From NCBI GenBank assembly GCA_029572555.1, contig JAKPVM010000274.1, forward strand, positions 1 through 36,937: DNA of 36,937 bases, given 5' to 3'. Both the position numbers and the translations under genes were made by a program. Below, one piece after another: positions 8,232 to 17,144 of the stretch. The DNA is from Verrucomicrobiota bacterium. Lineage in GTDB: Bacteria; Verrucomicrobiota; Verrucomicrobiia; Limisphaerales; JAKPVM01. How positions within the stretch are numbered: position 1 is the first letter of the stretch; each line of letters opens with the position of its first letter. The notes beneath the pieces were generated by a model. That model did no database searches, was not told the origin of the DNA, and saw nothing but the letters and a program-made list of their open reading frames with translations.

Positions 8232-8908
8232 ATTTTATCTTCTCCTATAATTAACTTATTTCTATTTGCTATTTCTACCACTCCCGGCGACAACTCCACT
8301 CCAATTCCATTCCTACCCAATCTTTTACACTCAATCAGTGTTGTACCACTCCCTAAAAAAGGGTCTAAAACCCATTCTCCTTGTTTAGTATATCTTCTCA
8401 AAAACTGATTAGGAATTTGCGGTATAAAATTACCCCAGTAACCAGCATTGTGAGCACCTGATTTATCTCTTTTGTATAAAATCCACAAACTTTCTGTTAA
8501 AATATCGCCGTATTCTTTCCAACGATTAAGATTCAAATCGTTTATCTTGCTGGTTTTGATTTCTGTTAAACTTTTTTTGAGGCGGCTAACATAATATTTT
8601 GCTCTCTCTATAGTTTGAGACCTTAATATTTGGTTTAAATCTTCTAAAAGTATTTGTTTATTGATTCTTATTGTGCCTCCGTTTGAACAAATATTTAACA
8701 ATCCGAAATCATCTTTTCTCGGTGCGTTGATAATATCAATTATTTTCTGTATTTCAGATTTTATTTTGCTAATTTCATCTATGTTTCCGATTTTAGATAA
8801 AATTTCAATGAACATTAATTGGTTAATTATGGATTCTGTTCCCCAGTCAGTTTTTTTGTCAGAATCAAAATCAAATAAAGTCAAATTGTCGCTTTTCATA
8901 TTAACCAA
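8210..8908 (-). CDS. DNA methyltransferase-like protein, probably C-terminally truncated
   Basis: SAM motif I region WVLDPFLGSGTTLIECKRLGRNGIGVEL at 8339-8365 and flanks, but no DPPY/SPPY/HPPY catalytic motif anywhere in the ORF. Confidence 0.7.
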   Translation of the reverse strand: MVNMKSDNLTLFDFDSDKKTDWGTESIINQLMFIEILSKIGNIDEISKIKSEIQKIIDIINAPRKDDFGLLNICSNGGTIRINKQILLEDLNQILRSQTIERAKYYVSRLKKSLTEIKTSKINDLNLNRWKEYGDILTESLWILYKRDKSGAHNAGYWGNFIPQIPNQFLRRYTKQGEWVLDPFLGSGTTLIECKRLGRNGIGVELSPGVVEIANRNKLIIGEDKICSKIII

Positions 8909-9041
8909 TTAATATAAGTTAAAAATTATTATTTTAATTTACCAACTTTACAATAACATTCAACAAAAGTATTCAGTACAAACATTAAAATCCTTTATCT
9001 CTTATCCATCTTTGTTTAAAACTACGCAATAAATTTCCACT

Positions 9042-11723
9042 TCATTTCACAATCTCTCTCTGAATAATACAACCGATGCTGCGGGGACCTATATCGAAAT
9101 CAAGTTCAGCCATATCTTTGATTTCTTTAAATTTTATAAGTCGATTATTCCAGACATCATAATATTGACGTCCTTTAATATGTTTGACGCGCAAAAGATT
9201 GCCACGAATTGTTTGAAAATTGGCATTGTATAATGTCCACAATGTATATTGTGGCGTGGAAAATCTATTGGCAAAAAGATGAGGTATCTCGGTTTTAACA
9301 AGCGGTTCAACTTCGGTAGAAGTAAAGGCATCAGAAAATTTGCGCTGTATCGCAAATACCTTTTGATAAAAAGCGGTAGCGTGTTTATCAGAACTTGTCC
9401 GAGCCTCGCTTTTTAAATAATAACCCTCGCCATTAAAGAATGGATATTTTAATAAAAACCAGTTCCCATTCTCCTGCGGGACTGAATAGATAATTTGAAA
9501 TGTCTTGAAGTCGGGAAATGCAAACCTGAAAAGATTAACATAATGCGGCGCAATTCGTTCGTGGCTTAATTCTCTATCCCTTAAATTCATCCACCAATCT
9601 TCTTTTCCTAAATATGCTGTTGGATAAAGATAAGAAAATGAGCCGTCTGTATATTGGCTTGTAACATCTGATGGGGCAAATTCAGTGTATAACACGATGT
9701 TGCTCGGAATTGTCTGGCGAATCTCTTTTAGCAAAATGCCTTCTCCCGGCGCCATACCAGCGGGAATACCGTGGTTATGGTTTGTAGCGTAGCAAATCCG
9801 ATTTTCAAGGTTTCTGCCAAATTCATCTACATAAAGTCCGTCAGGGCGGATTTCCTCCGCAATTCTTTTGTAAGTTCCTTTTAGATAATTTCGCCACTCC
9901 GTCACATAAGGACACATTGACAAACAATCATTATAATACTTTGCCAACGCGCCGGTTGAATTTCTTATAGCCCATTGCTCGCGTTCATATCCAGCCGGTT
10001 TTACTGCCGTTGGCGATACTAAATAACCATCAATATACAAACCGACAGGTAGACCCGACTTCTGAATGTGCCTTATGACTTCAATAAACCTCTCTTTGCC
10101 ATCTTTATCATCTTTGCCAAACTGGAAAAAGTGAGAGTAATCGCCCCAATGTCCATACTGCTTTGTCATTGCCCAGCCGAACAGATGCGCATAATCGCAA
10201 GAACCAAATTTACTATAAGCATCATTTATCTGCGGGATAAAATTCAAATTCTCCGCAGCATAACAACTGACATAAGAAAACACCTTTCTGAACCAATCCG
10301 GACGCAGAGACTGTTTAACATACCAGGAATTTTTCCAGTTAATATATTTATAGAACTGGTCTTTCCAATCGCCTGCGACAGCAGAAATTAACACAGGGAC
10401 AGAGTCCCAACTCTGGTTCGGATTTATGGTTTGCTCAACAAATTCCAATGAATAATTCCCGCCAGAATCATCTTTCCCAATGTTATACCAGCGGAAAATC
10501 TCTTTTAAATCCTGTGGCATAAAACATATTCCACCGCCATTTTTTACGCTGAAAAAGCCATCAACCTGCATCGGGTGTAGTTCCCCTATCCTATCACGAA
10601 ATTGCGCCTTTACCTTGTTTATAACGCCGCCAACCCTTGAAGCGAAATACCAGGTATCGTCCCAATCTTTGAACTGAATCCCATTGATTGTAGGAAAAAA
10701 CAGTTTCCCCTTTATCGCGGAATTTCCCACATTTTTGACATCAAGCGAAACAACAGTCTCATCCGGGTTCACCTTTCGTGCAGTAAACTGGGCGGTGAGA
10801 TTAAGATTACCAGTCTTGTATGCAAGATTGGCTATGAATAAGTTCGTTGTTTTCTGGACATCAATAACCTCCCACATTGTAGATTTCAACTCTGTTTTTA
10901 TGTTTATCTGGTCTGTTTCAACGAAAAGCGAAAAAATCGGTTTGTCGGATAACAATACCTTTTCTCCCCAGACTGCCGATTCAACCGTTCCCCATGCCAA
11001 TCCGCGAGAATTGTTAAATTCGATATTCATCGGCGCGGGCTTTGACTTTGAAGCATAATACCAGACCTTCGGAAAAATCGGTTCTTCAACCACAGGCTTT
11101 TTGGTATTCACAGTAATTGCCCAGATGCCAAATGCGGCGTTTTTCATTTTGTCGTGAAGAGCAAGTGTTATTGGATTTTTATCCTTTGGCGGATGAACAA
11201 CATAAAGTCCAAGCCCGTTTTCTATACCATATACTGGTTTGCGAACATTCAAGGGTATAAACTGGTCGCTTGTGCCGTCAGAGTACATTAACTCAATAGT
11301 CATCCGTTCTAGTTCATCAAGGATGGCAACTTTTAATAACCTATCTCCGCCATCACCAAAAAGTTCCTTGTCGGGAAAATCCGCAGAAAGCATAATAAAA
11401 ATTTCCCGCGCTCCACGTGGAAGCATAACAGAAATTGATTCTTCATTTTCGACCTGTGTAGCAAAAATTTCATCAAACTCTTCAGGCAAATCAAACGGCA
11501 CACCATATCTAATTAAATGTGGGTTCAACGGATAATGTTCTGAAAGCAAAATCTTTGGAGGTATCGTTGTTGATTCAAAATTTGTTATTGTGATGAAACC
11601 TTTTAAACCCGGCTTCCAGTATGAACCTCGCTTTTCAAACTCATCAAAGATTCGCGCAAAAAGTGTAGTCGGGATTAAAACTGTTATTAAAATCAAAATC
11701 CTGATTTTGTCGGGCGTCTTCAT
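9042..11723 (-). CDS. Secreted DUF6259-like (TIM-barrel, glycosidase-like) protein; ORF extends to 11750
   Basis: Signal peptide MKTPDKIRILILITVLIPTTLFA; QINDAYSKFGSCDYAHLFGW...GLPVGLYIDGYL...DGLYVDEFGR pattern. Confidence 0.6.
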   Translation of the reverse strand: MKTPDKIRILILITVLIPTTLFARIFDEFEKRGSYWKPGLKGFITITNFESTTIPPKILLSEHYPLNPHLIRYGVPFDLPEEFDEIFATQVENEESISVMLPRGAREIFIMLSADFPDKELFGDGGDRLLKVAILDELERMTIELMYSDGTSDQFIPLNVRKPVYGIENGLGLYVVHPPKDKNPITLALHDKMKNAAFGIWAITVNTKKPVVEEPIFPKVWYYASKSKPAPMNIEFNNSRGLAWGTVESAVWGEKVLLSDKPIFSLFVETDQINIKTELKSTMWEVIDVQKTTNLFIANLAYKTGNLNLTAQFTARKVNPDETVVSLDVKNVGNSAIKGKLFFPTINGIQFKDWDDTWYFASRVGGVINKVKAQFRDRIGELHPMQVDGFFSVKNGGGICFMPQDLKEIFRWYNIGKDDSGGNYSLEFVEQTINPNQSWDSVPVLISAVAGDWKDQFYKYINWKNSWYVKQSLRPDWFRKVFSYVSCYAAENLNFIPQINDAYSKFGSCDYAHLFGWAMTKQYGHWGDYSHFFQFGKDDKDGKERFIEVIRHIQKSGLPVGLYIDGYLVSPTAVKPAGYEREQWAIRNSTGALAKYYNDCLSMCPYVTEWRNYLKGTYKRIAEEIRPDGLYVDEFGRNLENRICYATNHNHGIPAGMAPGEGILLKEIRQTIPSNIVLYTEFAPSDVTSQYTDGSFSYLYPTAYLGKEDWWMNLRDRELSHERIAPHYVNLFRFAFPDFKTFQIIYSVPQENGNWFLLKYPFFNGEGYYLKSEARTSSDKHATAFYQKVFAIQRKFSDAFTSTEVEPLVKTEIPHLFANRFSTPQYTLWTLYNANFQTIRGNLLRVKHIKGRQYYDVWNNRLIKFKEIKDMAELDFDIGPRSIGCIIQREIVK

Positions 11724-11866
11724 TTTTTCAAAAGTTATAATTAACCGCAAATAAGTTTACGTTTGGATTATATAACCTCTTATTGATTCTAAAAACTGTT
11801 TTTTAAATAAAAAACCTCCTAATGAGCAATAACATAGCCAGATAAAATTCCTAAATATTTTATAAA

Positions 11867-12838
11867 TTATCTCTTATATCCATCTGGATGTTTTCGGTGC
11901 CATTCCCAGGCAGAAGAAACAATCTTTTCAAGCGATGGATATTGCGGCTTCCAATTGAGGTCGCAGTGTGCTTTATCTGCCTTTGCTATTAACTTAGGGG
12001 CATCGCCGGGGCGACGGGGTCGTTCTATTGCAGGAATCTTTTTTCCGGTAACTTTTTCGCACATATTAATTACTTCTTTAACTGAATAACCATCGCCATT
12101 GCCAAGATTATAAAAACCAACAATACCGGGCTTTAACGCCGCTATGTGTGCGGTTACAAGATCATAAATGTGAATATAATCGCGGATACAGGTACCATCA
12201 GGCGTCGGATAATCGGTGCCATAAATTTCGCATACCTCTTTTTTACCAAGAACCACTTTAAGGACATTTGGGATTAAATGCGTCTCTTTTTTGTGGTCTT
12301 CACCGAATTTTTCTGTAGCCCCCGCAGCATTGAAATATCTAAATGCCACAAATTCAAGTCCGTATATTTTGTTGTACCAGGAAAGAATCTTTTCAAACAT
12401 CAATTTAGATTCGCCATAAGGATTTAACGGATTTTGTGGCAGGTCTTCGGTTATAGGAACTCTTTCTGGCATACCATAGGTTGCGCAAGTCGAACTAAAG
12501 ATGAATTTTTTTATCCCTGCAATTCGCCCCGTTTCAAGCAAATTGAGAGCGCCATAAACATTGTTTTTAAAATAACGTCCGGGCTGTTCCATTGATTCAC
12601 CAACAAGGGCAAGCGCAGCGAAATGCATTATCGCATCAATAGAATGTTTCTTAAACACAGCGCCGATTGCATCAGAATCCTCAATATTAGCTTCAACAAA
12701 CACTGCGCGTGTATCAACTGCGTCGCGGTGTCCTTCAGAAAGATTATCAACAACAACGACATTGAATCCTCTGTTTAAGAGTTGTTCAACGCAGACAGAA
12801 CCGATATAACCTGCGCCACCTGTAACCAAAATATTCAT
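11867..12838 (-). CDS. galE: UDP-glucose 4-epimerase
   Basis: VTGGAGYIGS, SSTCATYG, NPYGESK, CIRDYIH, GNGDGYSVKEV. Confidence 0.95.
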   Translation of the reverse strand: MNILVTGGAGYIGSVCVEQLLNRGFNVVVVDNLSEGHRDAVDTRAVFVEANIEDSDAIGAVFKKHSIDAIMHFAALALVGESMEQPGRYFKNNVYGALNLLETGRIAGIKKFIFSSTCATYGMPERVPITEDLPQNPLNPYGESKLMFEKILSWYNKIYGLEFVAFRYFNAAGATEKFGEDHKKETHLIPNVLKVVLGKKEVCEIYGTDYPTPDGTCIRDYIHIYDLVTAHIAALKPGIVGFYNLGNGDGYSVKEVINMCEKVTGKKIPAIERPRRPGDAPKLIAKADKAHCDLNWKPQYPSLEKIVSSAWEWHRKHPDGYKR

Positions 12839-12956
12839 AAATTAAGTTTATTATTAATCCATATCTTGCTTTTTACAACTAAAATGTTCCACCTTATCTT
12901 TGCCTTATTACTTCATAAATTAAAAATCAACCGCGCTTGTTAGTGAACTACCAATA

Positions 12957-12990
12957 GATTTAATAACCACCAGCAGTGGATTATTAAATC
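12957..12990. terminator. Stem-loop gatttaataaccac-cagca-gtgg(a)ttattaaatc at the 3' end of the S4-domain gene
   Basis: Near-perfect 14-bp stem with one bulge overlapping the stop codon; no clear T tract on the minus strand. Confidence 0.45.
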
Positions 12991-13376
12991 AAACCGAATT
13001 TTTTCATCATTCTCCGGTTCCGTTTTGTTGGTCTTCCAAAGCCGGGATCAAAGTAAAAAGGCATAGTCTGTTTTATCTCTTTTAATTTTTCGTATTCCTC
13101 CGTTGGGGTTAAGTCTTCCACAAATTGTATGGCAACCTTAGCGCTGACTCTTTGTTCAATTATACCGAGAACTTTATAAGTTTTAGTTAGTTCTCCTTTT
13201 TGAACGGTCATTACTTCGCCAATTTTAACCTGATGCGATGGTTTAACACTTATCCCGTTAATTTTTATATGCCCTGCCTTACAGGATTCAATTGCCTGCG
13301 AACGTGTTTTGAATACCCGCACTGCCCAGAGCCACTTATCTAATCTAACATCATCAATCACAAATGCTTCACTCAA
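12984..13376 (-). CDS. S4-domain RNA-binding protein, Hsp15-like
   Basis: VRLDKWLWAVRVFKTRSQAIESCKAGHIKINGISVKPSHQVKIGEVMTVQ. Confidence 0.88.
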   Translation of the reverse strand: MSEAFVIDDVRLDKWLWAVRVFKTRSQAIESCKAGHIKINGISVKPSHQVKIGEVMTVQKGELTKTYKVLGIIEQRVSAKVAIQFVEDLTPTEEYEKLKEIKQTMPFYFDPGFGRPTKRNRRMMKKFGLI

Positions 13377-13432
13377 ACAACAATTCGGCTATCAGTCATA
13401 ACAAGAAACTAATTGTGATGGATTACACCATA

Positions 13433-13666
13433 CTATTTTCCGCCTTGCGCCGACTGCTTGGCGTGAACACGCGCCCATCGTTCCTTCTGAGCAGCTGCAA
13501 TACGAGCGCGAGCCTCAGCGCTAATCTTTCTTTTAGCATGTTTTGCTTTTGGAATCTCCTTAGTTGGAGCAACTCCAGTAAAAATTTTATCAAGCTCTTT
13601 TTCGAGTCGCTTTATTTGTTTTATAATTTGAACAGCGCGTTCCAATTTGTCTAATGTAAGTCTCAT
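13433..13666 (-). CDS. Small Lys/Ala/Arg-rich basic protein of unknown function (ORF extends to 13729)
   Basis: MRLTLDKLERAVQIIKQIKRLEKELDKIF...KISAEARARIAAAQKERWARVHAKQ; coiled-coil-like head with basic tail. Confidence 0.6.
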   Translation of the reverse strand: MRLTLDKLERAVQIIKQIKRLEKELDKIFTGVAPTKEIPKAKHAKRKISAEARARIAAAQKERWARVHAKQSAQGGK

Positions 13667-13749
13667 TATCTTTATATTTTTATTGTCTAATATTTTGATA
13701 CTAATAACATACAAACCAATTGATTGCAACTTATTTATCTAAATATAAA

Positions 13750-14262
13750 TTAACTTTCAACATCTAATAATAATCTTTTCCATTTTAAACCTGCGGAAAA
13801 GCCGCCAGGTTTGCCATTTTTAGCAATTACTCTATGGCACGGTATAATGATAGGGATTGGATTTGCTCCACAGGCAGAACCAACGGCGCGTGCGCCATTA
13901 TAACATCCAATAAATTCAGACATCTCGCTATAAGTCTTTGTCTTACCAAAAGGTATATTTAATAAAGCAGACCATACTTTTTTTTGAAAATCAGTCCCAG
14001 ATGATAAATCCAGCGGCGGCAAGTTAGTAGAAGGCTTTTTATTGAAATAGTTATTTAATAATTCATTTGTTAGTTTGATACAACTTTCAATACTATCCCT
14101 ATCTATATTTACCTCCTTCAGATAAGATACATAAGGAACATCCGAAAATTCAGATTCCTTAATAATAGAGGGAAAAATCAATTTGCATAAACCTATATCA
14201 GAATAAAATGCAGTAAATTTGCCATATTTTGTGCTAAATACTGCCTTTGCTATACATTTCAT
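13750..14262 (-). CDS. ogt: Methylated-DNA--protein-cysteine methyltransferase
   Basis: IPFGKTKTYSEMSEFIG...AVGSACGANPIPIIIPCHRVIAKNGKPGGFSAGLKWKRLLLDVE. Confidence 0.94.
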   Translation of the reverse strand: MKCIAKAVFSTKYGKFTAFYSDIGLCKLIFPSIIKESEFSDVPYVSYLKEVNIDRDSIESCIKLTNELLNNYFNKKPSTNLPPLDLSSGTDFQKKVWSALLNIPFGKTKTYSEMSEFIGCYNGARAVGSACGANPIPIIIPCHRVIAKNGKPGGFSAGLKWKRLLLDVES

Positions 14263-14268
14263 TAACAA

Positions 14269-15828
14269 TTACTTTTGATATGGATCAAATTTTACAGGAG
14301 CAGAAAATGTTCGTCCATCAACGCCGTGAGGCGGTTGTTTATAGGCGAATTCATCATTATCCTGGACCTCTTTTTTCAACTTATAAAGTTCCTGTTTTAA
14401 CTTGGCAACAATAGGTTGTTTGTCTTTATCATTATAAAAATTTTTGAGTTCAAGCGGGTCATTCTTTAAATCGAAACACTCCCACTGGTCTAACTTCCAG
14501 TAATAAATAAGTTTATATGTCAAAGTCCGCATTCCATAGTGCGCAGCAGTGTTATGGTCCCCGGGGTCGTGATAATATCTATAATAAAAACGTGTCCGCC
14601 AGTTATCCGGATGCTCGCCTTTCAATAGCGGCAAAAAACTCCTTCCTTGAATATCATCGGGAATTTTTACTCCTGCTATTTCCATAAATGTAGGGGCAAA
14701 ATCTATATTTAAAATGATTGAATCTTCTACTACCCCTGTCTTAACGCCATTTTTCCATCTTAAAAGGAATGGCATTTTTAAAGACTCTTCATACATAAAT
14801 CGTTTATCATAAAGTCCGTGGTCGCCAAGAAAGAACCCCTGGTCGCTGGTATAAATTACTATTGTATTATCGCTTAGTCCTTCTTTATCTAAATAATCAA
14901 GCAACACGCCAACACTATCATCAACAGATTGGATACAGGCTAAATAGTCTTGCATATACCTTTGATACTTATACTTATTCAATTCTATTCCAGTTAATAT
15001 GTTCGTCTTTCCATCAACCTGAATTTCCACAGAGGTCGGCTTTGTGCTCAGCCACTTATTCTTCTCGGCAGGGGATAAATTCGCTGGCGGTATAAGTTTA
15101 AGGTCGCGACGTGTCATATCATAAAATACCTTTTGCTTACAATTACGGATTGCGTCTGCCCGTGTGGAATAATCATCCCATAAAGTTGGCGGTTCAGGGA
15201 TAACTTTTTTAGCAAACTCAATTTTATATTTTTCGTTTGGTTCCCATGCCCGATGCGGCGCCTTATGATGGCACATTAAAAAAAACGGCTTATCTTTCGG
15301 TCTATTTTTTAAGAAATTCAAAGAAAGGTCAGTAATAATTTCAGTAACATAACCATTTATGACTTTTCTACCATCTTGCGTAAGAAATGCGGGATTATAA
15401 TACACTCCTTGACTTGGCAAAACAGACCAGTAATCAAAGCCCGTAGGTTGACTCCCTAAATGCCACTTCCCAATAATACCTGTATAATAACCGGCTGATT
15501 GAAGATATTTTGAAACCGTAGGTTGAGACCCATCAAAGGTATTAAACACCGGTACGCCATTCTTATGACTATATTTACCGGTCAATATAGATGCCCTACT
15601 CGGTGCACAAATTGAATTTACGCAAAAACAAGAGTTAAACTTAATCCCTTCCCTAGCTAATCTATCAATGTTAGACGTAGTATTTACCTTGCTGCCATAA
15701 GCGCTAATTGAATGCGCAGCATGGTCGTCGGACATTATAAATAATATATTTGGTCGTTTATCAGCGCCATTGGTTAATGAGACTGCAAACGGCAAAATAG
15801 AAATAATTAAATATCTTATCCATCTCAT
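14269..15828 (-). CDS. Secreted sulfatase (Cys-type); ORF extends to 15867
   Basis: RPNILFIMSDDHAAHSISAYGS, formylglycine motif CAPSRASILTGKYSH, GKWHLG; signal peptide from MRWIRYLIISILPFAVS. Confidence 0.92.
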   Translation of the reverse strand: MRWIRYLIISILPFAVSLTNGADKRPNILFIMSDDHAAHSISAYGSKVNTTSNIDRLAREGIKFNSCFCVNSICAPSRASILTGKYSHKNGVPVFNTFDGSQPTVSKYLQSAGYYTGIIGKWHLGSQPTGFDYWSVLPSQGVYYNPAFLTQDGRKVINGYVTEIITDLSLNFLKNRPKDKPFFLMCHHKAPHRAWEPNEKYKIEFAKKVIPEPPTLWDDYSTRADAIRNCKQKVFYDMTRRDLKLIPPANLSPAEKNKWLSTKPTSVEIQVDGKTNILTGIELNKYKYQRYMQDYLACIQSVDDSVGVLLDYLDKEGLSDNTIVIYTSDQGFFLGDHGLYDKRFMYEESLKMPFLLRWKNGVKTGVVEDSIILNIDFAPTFMEIAGVKIPDDIQGRSFLPLLKGEHPDNWRTRFYYRYYHDPGDHNTAAHYGMRTLTYKLIYYWKLDQWECFDLKNDPLELKNFYNDKDKQPIVAKLKQELYKLKKEVQDNDEFAYKQPPHGVDGRTFSAPVKFDPYQK

Positions 15829-15936
15829 AACACTATATTCTATTCTATTTAGAAAACTGGCAAACAAAATTATAAACCAAAAATTTTATAACATTATTTT
15901 ATAAACTATTGTAGATTAACAATGTCTAAACAATAA

Positions 15937-16575
15937 ATGGGTATGGCATCACAAAATGACCCCGACTACCCCCTTATTTTGAAAATAAAAAAAGGGGATA
16001 GTGAGGTATTTGCCATACTGGTTGATAAATATAAACAACCGCTAATGAATATGCTCGTGAGGATTGTCCACGACCCGGTTGAAGCAGAAGACCTTGCGCA
16101 ATCAGCATTTATTCAAGCATATAGGGCAATTAATAGATTTAACTTCTCTTCGCGTTTCATTACCTGGTTATTTACAATCGCAAGAAATCTCGCATTAAAC
16201 GAGTTAAGACGACGTTCGCGTCATCCTGCAGATTCATTAGAACAATCGGTCGAAACCGAAGAAAAAACCTTCACACAACAATATGAAGATAAAAAATCCC
16301 CCATTCCTTATGAAGATATTGTAAAAAGCGAACTGTTGTATAAAGTGGAAGAAGCCCTCGCACGACTGCCAGAAAACCAAAGAACGGCAATAACTTTATT
16401 CCAGCAGGAAGATATGTCTTATGAAGAAATCGCAAGGGTGCTTGGATGCTCATTGTCAGCAACAAAATCCATTATACATCGCGGCAGAGAAACCCTTAAG
16501 CAGGCGCTTAAACCGTACTTGAAAAGCGGAGAATGGCGGGAAGATTCTGAAGCCAAAAAATATAGCGACAATTGA
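15937..16575 (+). CDS. ECF-type RNA polymerase sigma-70 factor
   Basis: FAILVDKYKQPLMNMLVRIVHDPVEAEDLAQSAFIQAYRAI...LARLPENQRTAITLFQQEDMSYEEIARVLGCSLSATKSIIHRGRETLKQ. Confidence 0.94.
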   Translation: MGMASQNDPDYPLILKIKKGDSEVFAILVDKYKQPLMNMLVRIVHDPVEAEDLAQSAFIQAYRAINRFNFSSRFITWLFTIARNLALNELRRRSRHPADSLEQSVETEEKTFTQQYEDKKSPIPYEDIVKSELLYKVEEALARLPENQRTAITLFQQEDMSYEEIARVLGCSLSATKSIIHRGRETLKQALKPYLKSGEWREDSEAKKYSDN

Positions 16576-16620
16576 ATGAAACTTTTAGAACCTGTCGGTT
16601 TATTAAACAATGGAACGGCG

Positions 16621-17136
16621 ATGAATAAAACAGAGTTAAATAAATTAAAGGAACTTGCCTTCAAAGGCTTATTGGATGAAAAGTCTAAGGCAAGGTTGAG
16701 TCAATTGCTGAATTCTGAGGAATTGGCTCAAATTGAACAGGACATCGCATTAAGCAAGTTATTACAAAAACTACCATCTTATCCCGTCTCCTCAAATTTC
16801 ACAGCCCGTGTAATGGAGACAATTCAGACCAAAGGACCTGAAGTAGTTAATATTCCATTTTTACGTTTACTCTGGCAAAATCTTACCGGAAAACTTGTCC
16901 CTGTTTCTTTGTTGATTGTTTCTATCGCCATCGGTTATATCAGCTACAATGAAGCCAGAAAAACAAAACTCGCAGGTTCAATAATTGAACTGGAACGAGT
17001 TGCTATGTTAGATGGAAAAAATAGCGGCTTCTCAGTCGAAGTATTTAAGGACTTTGATGTTATACAAAAAATGAATTTGGCTGGTTCAAGTTCGATGGTT
17101 GACCTTGAACTTTTAACCGCATTGAAAAACCAATAA
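16621..17136 (+). CDS. Putative membrane anti-sigma factor (ORF opens at 16576)
   Basis: Immediately downstream of ECF sigma gene; N-terminal helical region then single TM VPVSLLIVSIAIGYI. Confidence 0.6.
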   Translation: MNKTELNKLKELAFKGLLDEKSKARLSQLLNSEELAQIEQDIALSKLLQKLPSYPVSSNFTARVMETIQTKGPEVVNIPFLRLLWQNLTGKLVPVSLLIVSIAIGYISYNEARKTKLAGSIIELERVAMLDGKNSGFSVEVFKDFDVIQKMNLAGSSSMVDLELLTALKNQ

Positions 17137-17144
17137 ACCCGACG

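Noticed and set aside
6547-9042. Integrated genomic island with att sites
   Set aside because: No integrase and no copy of the tRNA 3' end found at the other boundary, so only tRNA adjacency is claimed.
10684-11058. 124-aa plus-strand ORF
   Set aside because: Antisense to the DUF6259-like CDS; no recognisable motif.
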